This document shows, piece by piece, positions 39,100 through 49,801 of a DNA stretch of 64,000 nucleotides. The notes beneath the pieces were generated by a model. That model was given only the letters and a program-made list of their open reading frames with translations. It made no database searches and was not told where the DNA came from. Location of the stretch: positions 11,757,008-11,821,007 of the forward strand of contig NC_063054.1 of the NCBI RefSeq assembly GCF_018812025.1, read 5' to 3'. The DNA comes from Megalobrama amblycephala (Eukaryota; Chordata; Actinopteri; Cypriniformes; Xenocyprididae). The number at the start of each line of letters is the position of its first letter. Within the stretch, counting starts at the first letter, position 1. The translations under genes and the position numbers were made by a program.

Positions 39100-40050
39100 A
39101 GTCACAGTGTTGTCTATACAGGACCAGCACATCCTTGCCCTGTAATGGCCACTTCAGGCAGCTCAGTGCAAGACGCACTGCTAGCAACTCAAGGCAGTTG
39201 ATGTGCCAATGCAGTTGGGCCCGTCCATACGCCTGACACTGCATACCCCTGGCACTGCATGAAGGCTTGGCGGCACACCAGAGTGATTGCCACTCGGTGC
39301 ATGCTGCGTTGCCATGCCCATCTTTGGGACTCGACTGTGAAGCCAGTGCTGGAGCGGTCTCATATGAAACAAACCGAGCGGTGTTACTGCGGCTGTGGCT
39401 GTCATATGCCCCAGGGGCCTCTGAAAAAGTTTCAGTGGGACCTCTGTCCTGCCCTTGAACATATTCAAGCAGTTCAACAACAACTGAGCTCATTCTTCCT
39501 TGAGACGTGCTGTCTGTTCAACTGAATCCAACTCCATACCGAGAAAAGAGACCCTCTGCACAGGGGAGAGTATGCTCTTCTCCCAGTTGACCTGAAGGCC
39601 CAATTGGCTGAGGTGGCTGAGCACCAAGTCCATGTGTTCGCATAACTGATCCCGAGACAGTATAAGCCAGTCATTGAGATAGTTGAGTATGCTCTCTCAT
39701 GGGAACAAGGACTCCATGACTTTCAAGAAGACACGGGAGACAGGGACAGCCCAAAAGGCAGGACCTTGTACTGATATGCCTGACCTTCGAACGCAAAGCG
39801 CAGGAACAGCCTATGTCGAGGGAGAATCGAGACATGAAAGTATGCATCCTTCAGGTCGATCGCTGCAAACCAATCTTGGGGACGGATGCACACGAAAATG
39901 CTTGTGAAGGCTCTGATTCAAAACTCACAGGTTCAAGATCAGTCATAACCTACCGCTTGTCTTGGGTACAATGAAGTAGGGGCTGTAAAACTCCCTCTTC
40001 ATATCGGCTGGAGGGACCGGCTCTAACGCATCCTTCGCTAGTAGGACTGT
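39100..40050 (-). pseudogene. DIRS reverse transcriptase and partial RNase H, copy 1
   Basis: In translation order the minus strand shows REFYSPYFIVPKTSG, then DWFAAIDLKDAYFHVSILPR, LRFAFEGQAYQYKVLPFGL, YLNDWLILSRDQ near 39680, LGLQVNWEKS and VSFLGMELDS: the finger and palm blocks of a DIRS reverse transcriptase. The catalytic second motif reads YLND, not YLDD, so one metal-binding aspartate is replaced. Stops and frameshifts split the frame. It runs on into RNase H text (HWHINCLELLAVRLAL) before being cut off. It supplies the domain missing from copy 2. Confidence 0.8.
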
Positions 40051-40915
40051 GATCTCCACTCGCAAGACATGGGCATTGACAGGCTTCACTACAGTGAGCC
40101 GGACACCTGTAAACTTGGGGGGACGCTGGGTGAACTGAATGGCATAGCCAGCGATATGGACTGGGGAGCACTAGCAGTCTGGCAGAGACCGTGCAGGCGG
40201 GACCAAGGAGACCACAAGTGTACCTGCAGTGAGGCACAAGGTGGAACACAGGGACGTGGCCCGCAGTGGGGTCGAGTGTGTTGTGCAACACTTACCTGGT
40301 TCCATGCTTGGGCAAGGGCCGCATGAGGAGGCTTGATTGCATCCTCGAACCATGACACCGGGATGACACAGGTTGGTTCCCCGAAGGAGAAGACCTCAGT
40401 CCTCAAGTCACCCAAACTATTTCACTTTTACACATCATAGGGGACTCAAGCTTGCCCAGACATGTGAAACAGTGATCGTGGCCATCATTGAGGACAGGAA
40501 ACGACCGCATCCAGAAACACACGGGTAGAATGTCATCTTTAGAAGACACAGCTCACACCTATGTAAGCTCTTTTAGGAGACTCGCTCTCTCTTGGTGATG
40601 AAGCACATGGGGGAAAAGATTGCGGCAACACTGACAGGGAATGTGCAGCCTATAGTGTGCGCTCACTCTCGTTGAAGGCACAGCTCTTACTAGCCATAAT
40701 AACAACCTTTTAGTGATCTGAAAAAGTGCACCATCACCAGCTGTAAGAACAGCCTTTTAGCACTCACTGAAGGCGCACACACACAAACGAGAGGACTCAA
40801 TCACCGCTGTAGCTCCATCACACAAACACCAATGAAAGGAAAGCTTCTTCCCTGAAGAACTGGCATATTAGAGAACACAACGAACCGCTCAGCCCTGAAG
40901 CAAAAAGCTAAAGAT

Positions 40916-41790
40916 TTATATTTCCCAAATAAGAAGTTAACATTTGTGTGACCATGTTGATCTGTCACCTTCAGGTATCCTACAGCAGCAATAACTTTGA
41001 CTGAATTCTTTGAGAGAATTTATTTCTTCTTTCTTTTCTCTCTTTGAGAGAATTTTTTTCTACTCTACCTCCATGTTCTCTGGTAAACTGTTGTTGTTGC
41101 ATCACAGAATGTAGTTTTAAGAGGTTTTTTTTTAGGTTTGAATATATTTGTTTAGACCTCAAATATGCAAATTATAAGCCTATTTGAAAATTTGTTTAGG
41201 TGCTTTTGCAGATGTGAGCTCCAGGACGTCAGTGGCCATTCAGCACTCATGTACCCACCGAGAACAGCTTTATCTTGGCCAGTCCTTTGGGAATTTGCAG
41301 CTGGCGCTTATGTTGGTAGTGGTTAAATGTGAGATGTAATTTGTTTTGTGCATATCAAATGGGCAATCTTTGGTCTTATGAATCTTATACTTGATTCAGA
41401 GTGTATCAATTTGGCTAAGGGCAAAGTTAACTTTTCAGGTTTTAAGTTTTAGGTTTTAAGTTATTTTAAACTTCATATTTTTATTTAATTTAAATCCTGT
41501 ACTAACTAAAGCTTTTGTACTTTTGAATCCCAGCTCTCACCTGTTTGGTAAGTTCCCTCAACAGTAACCTCCCTTATATAGTAACAGGTGCAAGAAATCC
41601 AAAGGGGTCATACAAGCAATTCATGGTTGATAAGACTCCTCTCCGAGTGAAAGGCTTATCATCATCTGAAAAATGAAACATTAAAGAGTCTGTGACAACA
41701 TTCCATGACATACTAAGACTATGTAAAAATGTAGAAAATGTTCTACGATGTAGGAAAGTTGCAGATCTTTGAAGAGATTTAAAGTTCACC
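40916..41790 (-). pseudogene. BEL/Pao pol fragment, upstream half
   Basis: On the minus strand, 41789-41574 reads NFKSLQRSATFLHRR, then MFHFSDDDKPFTRRG, VLSTMNCLYDPFGFLAPVTI: the conserved junction between reverse transcriptase and RNase H in BEL/Pao. Near 41000-40916 it continues IAAVGYLKVTDQHGHTNVNF and LFGK, from RNase H. Stops and indels interrupt it. Together with 37530-37901 it is one old pol gene split by the DIRS insertion. Confidence 0.75.
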
Positions 41791-42830
41791 CTAAAATGAA
41801 AATCATCATCATTTAGTCACCCAGGTGTTGTTCTAATGCCATATGCCATTCTTTCTCTTATGGACCACAAAAGGAGAATTTTACTCATCGATATAATGGC
41901 TAATATTGATATGGCACTCATCGATATAATGGCTATACATGCCATATTTTGCAAGCATTTTGGAGGTATAAGGTTTGGTGAAAAACAAAAAGAAATTTTA
42001 TGAATTATTTAATAAAATTCTTGACCTTGGCCACTGGTCTTCTCTGCATGGCTGCACAATAAGTGTATTCGCGAGCAATAAGTGTATTCGCGAGCAGGGA
42101 TGGGCAGTATTTATGATACATGTATTTCAAATACGTATTTCAAATATAAAATAGTATTTTGTAATTTGTATTTGATGGGGTTGATGAAAATGGCTTTGTA
42201 TTTTGTATCAAAATACTTTAGTGTTTTGTATTTTTGTAGTTTTAAAATACCGCAAAATACTTTGTAAGAAGTATAAATGATGACATCATAATAATGCAGC
42301 CTCTTATTGGTGCCTACTCAGTAGTTTGCCCAGACTTGTTGAGATCAGAACAGAAAATTGATCCATATGGAAGAAGGTGGTCAAGGTAAGTAATGTGCAC
42401 GCTTGCCAGCTTTTCATCAGTTTTTTGTTTTGTTTTTTTTTGCATAAATTGCTATAATTTTTAACAGTTCATGTTAAGTTTTGGTGTTCGTTGTAGTAGC
42501 CTAGGCTAAATAGGTTACCAATTTACATAATGTTCTTGAAAACTATTATACCGAGCAGCAGCCCCCTATGTTTATGATTAACAATCAATTGATTAATTAG
42601 TTAGAAACTAGTTGCTATGAATACAGGTGCCATCAGTTGTCTTCTTATGAATGACTTGTTTGTCATTGAGTCAGTGTTGCTGATGCAAAGTAGGCCCTTC
42701 GTTACCAAACACCAAGTAACTAAATTAGGATACACTTATGAGTCATTCACAAACTGTTAAACAATAAACCGTTGGTTACTTCAAAACTAACCTTCATCTG
42801 GGCGATCACAGTCATTTGTGAGTTTGATCT

Positions 42831-43672
42831 TTTAAAGCCACAAAATGTAAATTTTCGCTGCTAGAGATCACTTTTTCAAAACAAAGGCGTAGCTTGATGA
42901 TGCCTTGATTTTACAGAATTGCGGGAGGTGTCTACAGCCAGTGGAAAAGAATCGGGACGAGACTCAGGCAGAAATCATGTTCATGGATGAGATTATTAAC
43001 ATTACTGTAGTATGAAACAGGGTGTGGCTGAAAGCCGTTGGAGTGGAATGAGGCCGCTGGAACGATTGCTAATGAGAGATGAGCGCGACACACGTCTCGA
43101 GAGCAGAGGAACTTTTATTATGCCACAGATGAGCGCTTCCGCTTCTTCCGGTCAAGAGTATGTGGGGTAACACAGCGCTGTTTTATCATATTAGATACAT
43201 TTGTGTCTTGAACGTTGTTATAATGTTACTCTGTGCGTTTACTCGATGGCTGCTATGAGACACTTGTTGCACACTGCAGTAAGCTAGATCGATATTAGTC
43301 CTGGTAAAAAAAATGGTACTTGCGGTAGATCAAAAAAACGAGATTGAAACAAAAAGACTTACTGTGTTGAGCTATATAACATGATTAGTTTTCTGTCGAT
43401 GAATGTTTCCATCCAAACAGTTGCTCACCTGTCTAATAAAACCCATAATATACTAAAGCGTCTTTGGTGTTTCCATGGTTTATACAAAATAAAACCAGAA
43501 ATCGAGGATAACGCGGGTATGATGTCATTGATAGGCGACGCACGGACACAGCCCGTGTTGTGGTTAAAATTGCTTATTTCCTTGGATTTAAACATTCTTG
43601 GAAACATTTGGGATAATGTAAGTACACTTTTTGGATATTTTAATCTAAAAACCCAACATATTGTGCATTTAA
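42831..43672. mobile_element. Non-autonomous DNA transposon, family A, copy 2
   Basis: A diverged copy of 12373-13375 in the same orientation. It keeps the order of AGCTTGATGATG, GAAATCATGTTCATGGATGA, TTTGGTGTTTCCATGGTTTA and GGAAACATTTGGGATA. The ends are more decayed than in copy 1. It is nested in the hAT element. Confidence 0.75.
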
Positions 43673-43950
43673 CTGGCTGCATATGTCAGATTTATTGCAT
43701 GACTCAGGCAGAGAAAAGCTGTTGCTATCAAACATTGTTTACTTAATCAGCTGAGTCAGTGTAATGGTGAAGGGATAGATCAAAAAGGCCAATTGATGGA
43801 AGGTTTGCAAATAAATTTCCTGCTTCCTTGTAAAAGTATTTTTAGTATTTTTAAAATACAGAAATACAGTAGTTTATTTTGATACAAGGTGTGGCTGCTG
43901 TATTTTGTAGTTTATTTTGATACATTTAAAATTAAGGTATTTGGTATTTA

Positions 43951-45685
43951 GGGCCCAAGCGAAAATTCGCGCAGGGCCCTCTTGTTCTTCTAAGGATTAT
44001 TATTATTTTTTTTTTTTTTTTTTTTTATTTTTTTTCCGTCTTCCGGGGCTTTTTGGGGGCCTTAACATGCTCAAAAACTCTTGAAAATTGGCACACACAT
44101 TGGAATCCGCGGCCATTAGGACGCCGGAGAGGCTGGTACCCGGGCGTGGCAGGGGGGCTCGACAGCGCCCCCTTGAAAAAAGTCTGAAAATTTGGTCCAT
44201 ATATTAAACACGCTTGCACGTATTAGTATGAAACTCAGTACACATATAGACCTCATCGGGCCGAACAACTTTCGTGCTCTAAGTTAAACACCACGCCAAC
44301 AGGAAGTCAGCTATTAAGGGTTGTTTGAAAAACGCATGCTCTGGAATTTGATATACTCCTCCTAGACGATTAATCCGATCGCCACCAAACTCGGTCAGCA
44401 TGAAGTCAAGACACTGATGATTAAAAATTGCCAGGGGATTTTTGATATCTCGAACGGTTTGGCCGTGGCGAGGCAACGAATTTATGGCGAGAAAAAGGAA
44501 ACAGGAAATGTGTTATAACGTCTGCATACATATATTGATCTTTATGAAACTTCACGAGTGTGTTCGTTATAGGAGTCTGATCACATGGATGTGACTATTG
44601 TGAGTCAAAGTTATAGCGCCACCAACTGGCAGCAGGAAGTGTATCACTTTTTGAAATGTTTTGAGATCACCCTCTTATTTTTACCTGATTTGCTTCAAAC
44701 TTCATCAGTGTAATGTCAATACACAGCAGATGTAGACCTATGACAGGATTTTTGATATTTGAAATATTGTTGCCATGGCAACAGGTCAAACTGTAATAAT
44801 ATTCTTGAGTGTTTTTGAGGCTCTTAACATGCTTCAAATTGCATGAAACTCGACACACACATCAATATTGTCAACCAGTAGACATGGACAAAGCCATAGA
44901 AATGGGCGTGGTGGAGGGGCTCAGTAGCGCCACCTTTTGACAAAAGTGGGGGGGTTAGTTTTTCCTACAATCACCAAACTCGGTACACATATTGTTCTCA
45001 TCAAGCCGGACAATTTTCTAATTTACATTCATTAGCTCCGACCAACAGGAAGTCAGCTATTTTGGTTTGAATGTTAATTTTTTGAAAAAACAGGCTATGA
45101 ATTTTATACTACTGCTCCTACAGGGTTTATCCAATTTACACCAAACTTTTTTTAACTTGTTGCTAACACATTGAAGTTGTTTAATTGCAAACGGATTTTG
45201 GATATCTCAAACGGTTTGGCCGTGGCGAGGCAACGAATTTATGGCAAGAAAAGGGAAACAAAGTGTTATAACTTCTGCATACATTAATTGATTTTGATGA
45301 AACTTCGGCTTAGTCTTCGTTGTACAAGGCTGATCACATGGATGTGACTATTGTGATTCAAAGTAATAGCGCCACCAACTGGAAGCAGAAAATGTGTCAC
45401 TTTCAGCATACATTGAGATCACCCTCTTATTTTTACCTGATTTGCTTCAAAATTCATCAGAATAATGTTAAAACTTGGCACATGTAATCCTTTGAAAATG
45501 GGCAGGGAGGAGGGGCTCTATAGTGGCACCTTGTAGTGCAGTAAATGTGGAGTGAATTTGACATAGTCCTTTGATGTTTAACCGTTTTAAGTGCCTATTG
45601 CCCGCTGTGCACAGTTGCCCTGAAGCCACCGGGGTGGCGGTGCCACCGGGCTTGGGCCCGCCATCGCTGCTCGCAGCTATATTTT
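43951..45685 (+). mobile_element. 1.7-kb non-coding repeat with GGGCCC end
   Basis: It starts GGGCCCAAGCGAAAATTCGC, followed by AGGGCCCTCTTGTTCTTC and an ATT/T run, and ends with the GCTGCTCGCAGC block. The interior is an imperfect tandem duplication with a period of about 760 bp: GGTTTGGCCGTGGCGAGGCA at 44459 and 45219, and AGCGCCACCAACTGG at 44614 and 45368. No transposase or reverse transcriptase is visible. The fragments at 1-945 belong to this family. Class is unknown. Confidence 0.75.
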
Positions 45686-46059
45686 ATTTTAAAATGCATT
45701 TTAATGTATTTTTGCCCAACCCTGTTCGTGAGACTCTATTAGTAATCACAGTTCACCCCGTCTCACCCAGAAAAAGCACACAAGTTGTGAGGAATCAAGA
45801 TTAACAAAAATGCAACATGCAATACAATTCATGTACCTTCTTCTCTGAGGTTATCATGTTCACATCTGTCAACTGTCATTCTGACTGTCATCAGACAAAT
45901 GCGGTGCGGTGATATTTGACTCAGTGAAAAAAGTACACAAATACTTTATTGGGATTTCTAGCAATTGTATAATAATGTATAGCAATTGTAAAACGTAATT
46001 TTAATTTTAGGGTGAACTATCCCTTTGATGTCCTCAGCACGATCCTCCTAAACAAAGGC

Positions 46060-46655
46060 TTCAATCATATATGGGCAGTTAGAGATAATCTTGTGCAGTT
46101 TGAGATTAGACACTGCAAGCATCTTGTGTACGAGGTTGATCACCTCTGCCTTCTGGGAAAACTAGGTTGCTGCTGGAAGAGGTGTTAGTGAGGCAAGCAG
46201 GGGGTGCTCACCCTGTGGTCTGTGTGGGTCCTAACACCCCAATATAGTGATGGGGACACTATACTGTCAAAAAGCACCGTTCTTTGGACGAGACGTTAAA
46301 CCAAGGTCCTGACTCTCTGTGGTTGTTAAAAATCCCAGGATGTCCTTCGAAAAGAGTAAGGGTGTAGCCTCGACATCCTGGCCACATTTGCCCATTGGCT
46401 TTTGTCCATCATGGCCTCCTAATCATCCGCATATACTGATTGGCTTCATCACTCTGTCTCCTTTCCACAAATAAGCTGGTGTGTGGTAGGCATTCTGGCG
46501 CAATATGGCTGCCGTCGCATCATCCAGGTGGATGCTGCACATTGGCGGGGGTTGAGGAGATTCGCTTAAAAAAGAAAAAAAAAAAGAGCTCGGAAAAGTG
46601 CTATTTAAAATGTAGGGAATTATTATTGATTATTATCATTATTGTGAATAGCTGA
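46060..46655 (+). mobile_element. L2-type LINE 3' tail
   Basis: It includes CTTTGGACGAGACGTTAAAC, GGTCCTGACTCTCTGTGG, AATCCCAGGATGTC, ATGGCTGCCGTCGCATCATC and CAGGTGGATGCTGCACAT, and ends with AAAGTGCTATTTAAAATGTA and ATT repeats. This is the 3' non-coding region of a fish LINE, truncated at its 5' side as is usual. No coding frame remains. The following 46656-46842 has no recognised feature. Confidence 0.75.
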
Positions 46656-46842
46656 TAATGCATTACACTTTGTAAAAAAACTCGTGCTCCATCTTTGATC
46701 ATTACTCCAATAATAAGACCGAAGCTGCATTAATCGACACATTTTTTGACAATATTGGAGCCACATCTAAATAGCAGAACTACAGAAACCGTTAGCAGGA
46801 GACATACAGACCAGGGTGTACATTACACAACATAACATACAA

Positions 46843-47066
46843 AACGTCTCGGTTACGTTATGTAACCCTCGTTCCCTGAAGGAGGGAACGGAGACGTACG
46901 TCAGTAGTGACCGACGAATCGGTATATCGCTAGAGAGCCCTATCAGCTTTGAGTGAACTAAAACAAGCCAATGGAATTGGCGTGCGATATTTGCATAATG
47001 CGCACCGCCTCCGACAGGTGTATATAAATAGGAAGCAGATGCAATCGCACTCTGTTTTTCGCTGAG
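46843..47066. repeat. DIRS copy 2 left inverted terminal repeat
   Basis: It pairs with 51711-51907, sharing GACGTACGTCAGTAGTGACC, ATCGCTAGAGAGCCCTATCA, GCGCACCGCCTCCGACAGGT and ATGCAATCGCACTCTGT with their inverses. The left copy has an outer extension with TAACCCTCGTTCCCTGAA, GGAGGGAACGGAGACG, itself a small palindrome. Confidence 0.9.
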
Positions 47067-47112
47067 GAGACAACTGGTGTCCGCACAACAGCGAGGGTAC
47101 AGAAACTGTGAC

Positions 47113-47208
47113 GGGATGTACGTCTCCGTTCCCTCCTTCAGGTTACATACGTAACCGAGACGTTCCCTTTCAGTCGGTCACGTTCGACGTATGTCAGTAG
47201 TGACCAAC
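47113..47208. promoter_or_regulatory. DIRS copy 2 internal complementary region
   Basis: GTACGTCTCCGTTCCCTCC, then GGTTACATACGTAACCGAGA, is the inverse of the left end; TTCCCTTTCAGTCGGTCACG, then GTATGTCAGTAGTGACC, is the inverse of the right end. The two meet at GAGACGTTCC, giving a template for joining the termini. Its place near the coding 3' end (left, as coding is on the minus strand) is as expected. Confidence 0.88.
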
Positions 47209-47882
47209 GAATTGGGATCCCAAATAAAGCGCCACAGTTACGAAACCCCTTCCAGTGCCCAACGCAAGCTCTAGCCACCCGTCGCACCAATTGGGAACGG
47301 TGAAGGGGGCGAGCTTACGCCGAGAGAGTCTACTGCTGTTCCGACATACCCACTAAGTAAACTAGACTACACTGGGAAAGCGAACCCATAGGGGACGCTG
47401 CGGAGGCCACTACCTACCCAATGGGGGAGGAGTTTACGTGGAGAATACACATATGGACTGGCCCATGGGGCAGTACGCATATGGAGTCCCTGGGATGGCT
47501 CCACCTGGGTAGGGGGAGACTCATCTGACAGGTGACAGCAGAGCTGGCTCTGCTAAGGGAAAGACATGGGCTCACCGTAGGGAGTTAGACCGTGGACAAT
47601 TACACATATGGGACCGCTCACGTAGAGGAGTCACAACATATGGAACCCATCCAACAGACAACGTCAGTGACGGATGTTGGCCTGGCATCAGACACTCCGC
47701 AATGTCCGAGCCGAAGGGGGAGGCGGAGAAACTCGACAGGGTTCGCCAAGTGGGGAACACGACTGGAGTCAATAGATGCACGTATCCGGCCCAGGGGGCG
47801 GGAATGGCATTGCAAGCCGACACTTAGAGCCGACACTTAGGGTTCAATGCGTCTACCGGCTAGTGGAAGCGAGTACACGGGA

Positions 47883-48870
47883 AGATACCGGCTCTACATG
47901 TAGGCTATAGAATCTAGCGAACGTGTTAGGTGTTGCCCAGCCTGCAGCTCTACAGATATCTGTAGGCGCCATGAGCCAATGCCCAGGAAGAGGCCACTCC
48001 TCTGGTGGAGTGGGCTCTCAACCCAAGCGGACAAGGCACACCTTGGGATTCGTACGCCAAGGCGATGGCAGCCACTATCCAGTGGGCCATCCTCTGCTTG
48101 GAGACAGCCTTTCCCTTCTGCTGGCCTCCGTAACAGACGAAGAGCTGATCTGAGGTCCTGAAGCTTCGCGTTCTGTCCACGTACACACGCAGAGCGCGGA
48201 CAGGACAGAGCAAAGCTAGTGCTGGGTCTGCCTCCTCCGAGGGCAGCGCTTGCAGGTTCACTACCTGATCTCTGAAGGGAGTGGTAGGAACCTTTGGCAC
48301 ATATCTGGGCCGGGGTCTCAGGATGACTTGAGAGTCACCGGGCCCGAGTTCTAGGCACAATTCGTCGACCGAAAATGCGTGCAGATCCCCTACCCTCTTA
48401 AGAGAAGCCAATGCAACCAGGAGGACGGTCTTGAGAGACAGTACTTTTAACTCGACTGATTGCAGAGGTTCGAAGGGATGACCCCGGAGATATGTAAGAA
48501 CCAGGGTCAGATCCCAAGAGGGTATGGAGGAAGGGCGAGAAGGATTCAGTCTCCTCGCCCCCCTCAGGAATCTGATGATCAGATCGTGTTTCCCCAGGGA
48601 CTTACCCTCAACTGCATGGTGATGTGCAGTGATAGCGGCAACATACATCTTGAGGGTGGAGGGAGACAGCCTTCGCTCCAAGCCCTGTTGCAGGAAGGAA
48701 AGCACAGACCTGACCAAGCATGATCAGGGGTCCTCTCGGCGAGAGGAGCACCATTCAATGAATAGGTTCCACTTCAGCGCGTAGAGGCTCCTCGTGGAAG
48801 GAGCTCTAGCGGAAGTGATGGTGTCTACGACCGCTTGCAGGAGATCACTCAGAACCTCCGCATCCCGTCC
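47883..48870 (-). pseudogene. DIRS tyrosine recombinase, copy 2
   Basis: The minus strand gives one long frame with a single TGA at 48724-48726, then a frameshift near 47962. N-terminal SAM-like text (SDLLQAVVDTITSARAPSTR, later SPSTLKMYVAAITAHH) is followed by VALASLKRVGDLHAFSVDEL with the first catalytic Arg, LRAHSTRGVASSWALAHG with His-x-x-Arg, and, after the shift, WATPNTFARFYSL with the nucleophilic Tyr. All catalytic residues are therefore still readable. In DIRS elements this enzyme recombines the circular intermediate into the genome. The few disabling changes suggest fairly recent loss of function. Confidence 0.88.
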
Positions 48871-49801
48871 AGGGACCACATGTGGAGGTTCCACAGGTCG
48901 GGACGCGGGTGCCATAGGGTGCCCCGTCTCTGAGTCAGGAGGTCCTTCCTCAGAGGAATCGACCAAGGAGGGGCTGTCGTGAGGAGCATCAGGTCCGAAA
49001 ACCAGGTCCGAGTGGGCCAATACGGAGCCACTAACAAGACCTGCTCCTCGTCCTCCCTGACCTTGCACAGGAGCTGTGCGAGAAGTCTCACTGGGGGAAA
49101 CGCATATTTGCGCAGATCCCGGGGCCAGCTGTGTGCCAGGGCATCCGTGCCGAGCGTGCCGCCGGTCAGGGAATAGAACCACTGGCAGTGGGCAGTTTCT
49201 GGGGAGGCAAACAGGTATACCTGGGCCTCGCCGAAGTGCTGCCAGATCAGCTGGACCACCTGGGGATGGAGCCGCCACTCGCCTGCAAGTGGAGGCTGCC
49301 GTGAGAGCTCGTCGGCTGCACGGTTGAGCACACCTGGGACATGAATGGTACGAAGCGACCTCAGATGCTTCTGACTCCATAGCAAGAGATGGCGGGCGAG
49401 TTGCGACATGCGACGGGAGCGTAGACCACCTTGATGGTTGATGTACGCAACGGCCGCAGTGCTGTCCTAGCAGACCAGTACGTGCTTGTCTGACAGCAGC
49501 TCCTTGAAGCGGCCCAGTGCAAGACATACTGCTAGCAACTCCAAAGAACCGACACTGCATGCCCGTTGTACGTGGCCCCCCATCCGGTGGCAGAGGCATC
49601 TGTGGAGACCACAGTGTGCCTGGACACCTGTTCCAGGGGCACTCCTGCCCGCAGGAACAAGGGGTCCGACCACGGGATGAGGGTGCGATGGCAGCTTGGT
49701 GTCACGGGAACACGGAGCGTACCACGCTGCCACGCCCATCTCGGGACCCGGCCGCGGAGCCAGTGTTGAAGTGGCAGGGCCTCGCACATTGACAGCCGCA
49801 A
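48870..49801 (-). pseudogene. DIRS RNase H domain and linker, copy 2
   Basis: The minus strand reads VVSTDASATGWGATYNGHAV (RNase H start with catalytic Asp), then SLELLAVCLALGRFKELL (catalytic Glu), then, past a TAG in place of the usual Thr codon, DSTAAVAYINHQGG, TIHVPGVLNRAADELSR (last catalytic Asp) and the linker VLLVAPYWPTRTWFSDLMLL. At least one stop and two frameshifts break it. It lies directly upstream of the recombinase, in the usual DIRS domain order. The preceding reverse transcriptase core is absent. Confidence 0.85.

Larger units (their letters stand above)
37902..40915 (-). mobile_element. DIRS-type retrotransposon, copy 1 (inserted in BEL/Pao)
   Basis: The left end begins AACGTCTCAGTTACAAAGG and continues GTAACCCTCGTTCCCTGAA. 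An internal complementary region at about 38183-38285 repeats the inverse of the end, a DIRS hallmark. Coding is on the minus strand: reverse transcriptase (about 40050-39500), partial RNase H (39480-39100) and the tail of a tyrosine recombinase (39090-38935). The upstream end stops before a full inverted terminal repeat. The right part (40440-40915) is related to 51290-51720 of copy 2. Confidence 0.8.
42095..45724. mobile_element. hAT-type element with 8-bp target duplication
   Basis: The left end is CAGGGATGGGCAGTATTTA and the right end is TGTATTTTTGCCCAACCCTG. TTCGCGAG at 42087-42094 and TTCGTGAG at 45725-45732 form an 8-bp duplication with one change. Much of the true element is the AT-rich TTTGTATTTTGTATC sequence near both ends; two further repeats (42831-43672 and 43951-45685) sit inside it. 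No transposase is visible. Confidence 0.85.
41782..46030. mobile_element. Possible TTCACCC-ended MITE split by later insertions
   Basis: AAGTTCACCCTAAAATGAAA at 41782 and its inverse TTTTAGGGTGAACTATCCC ending near 46024 have the form of paired ends of the GGTTAGTTCACCC family. If they belong together, the original short element was split by the hAT element at 42095. They could also be two independent fragments. A 20-bp direct repeat (ACTCATCGATATAATGGCT) lies at 41884 and 41924. Confidence 0.4.
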
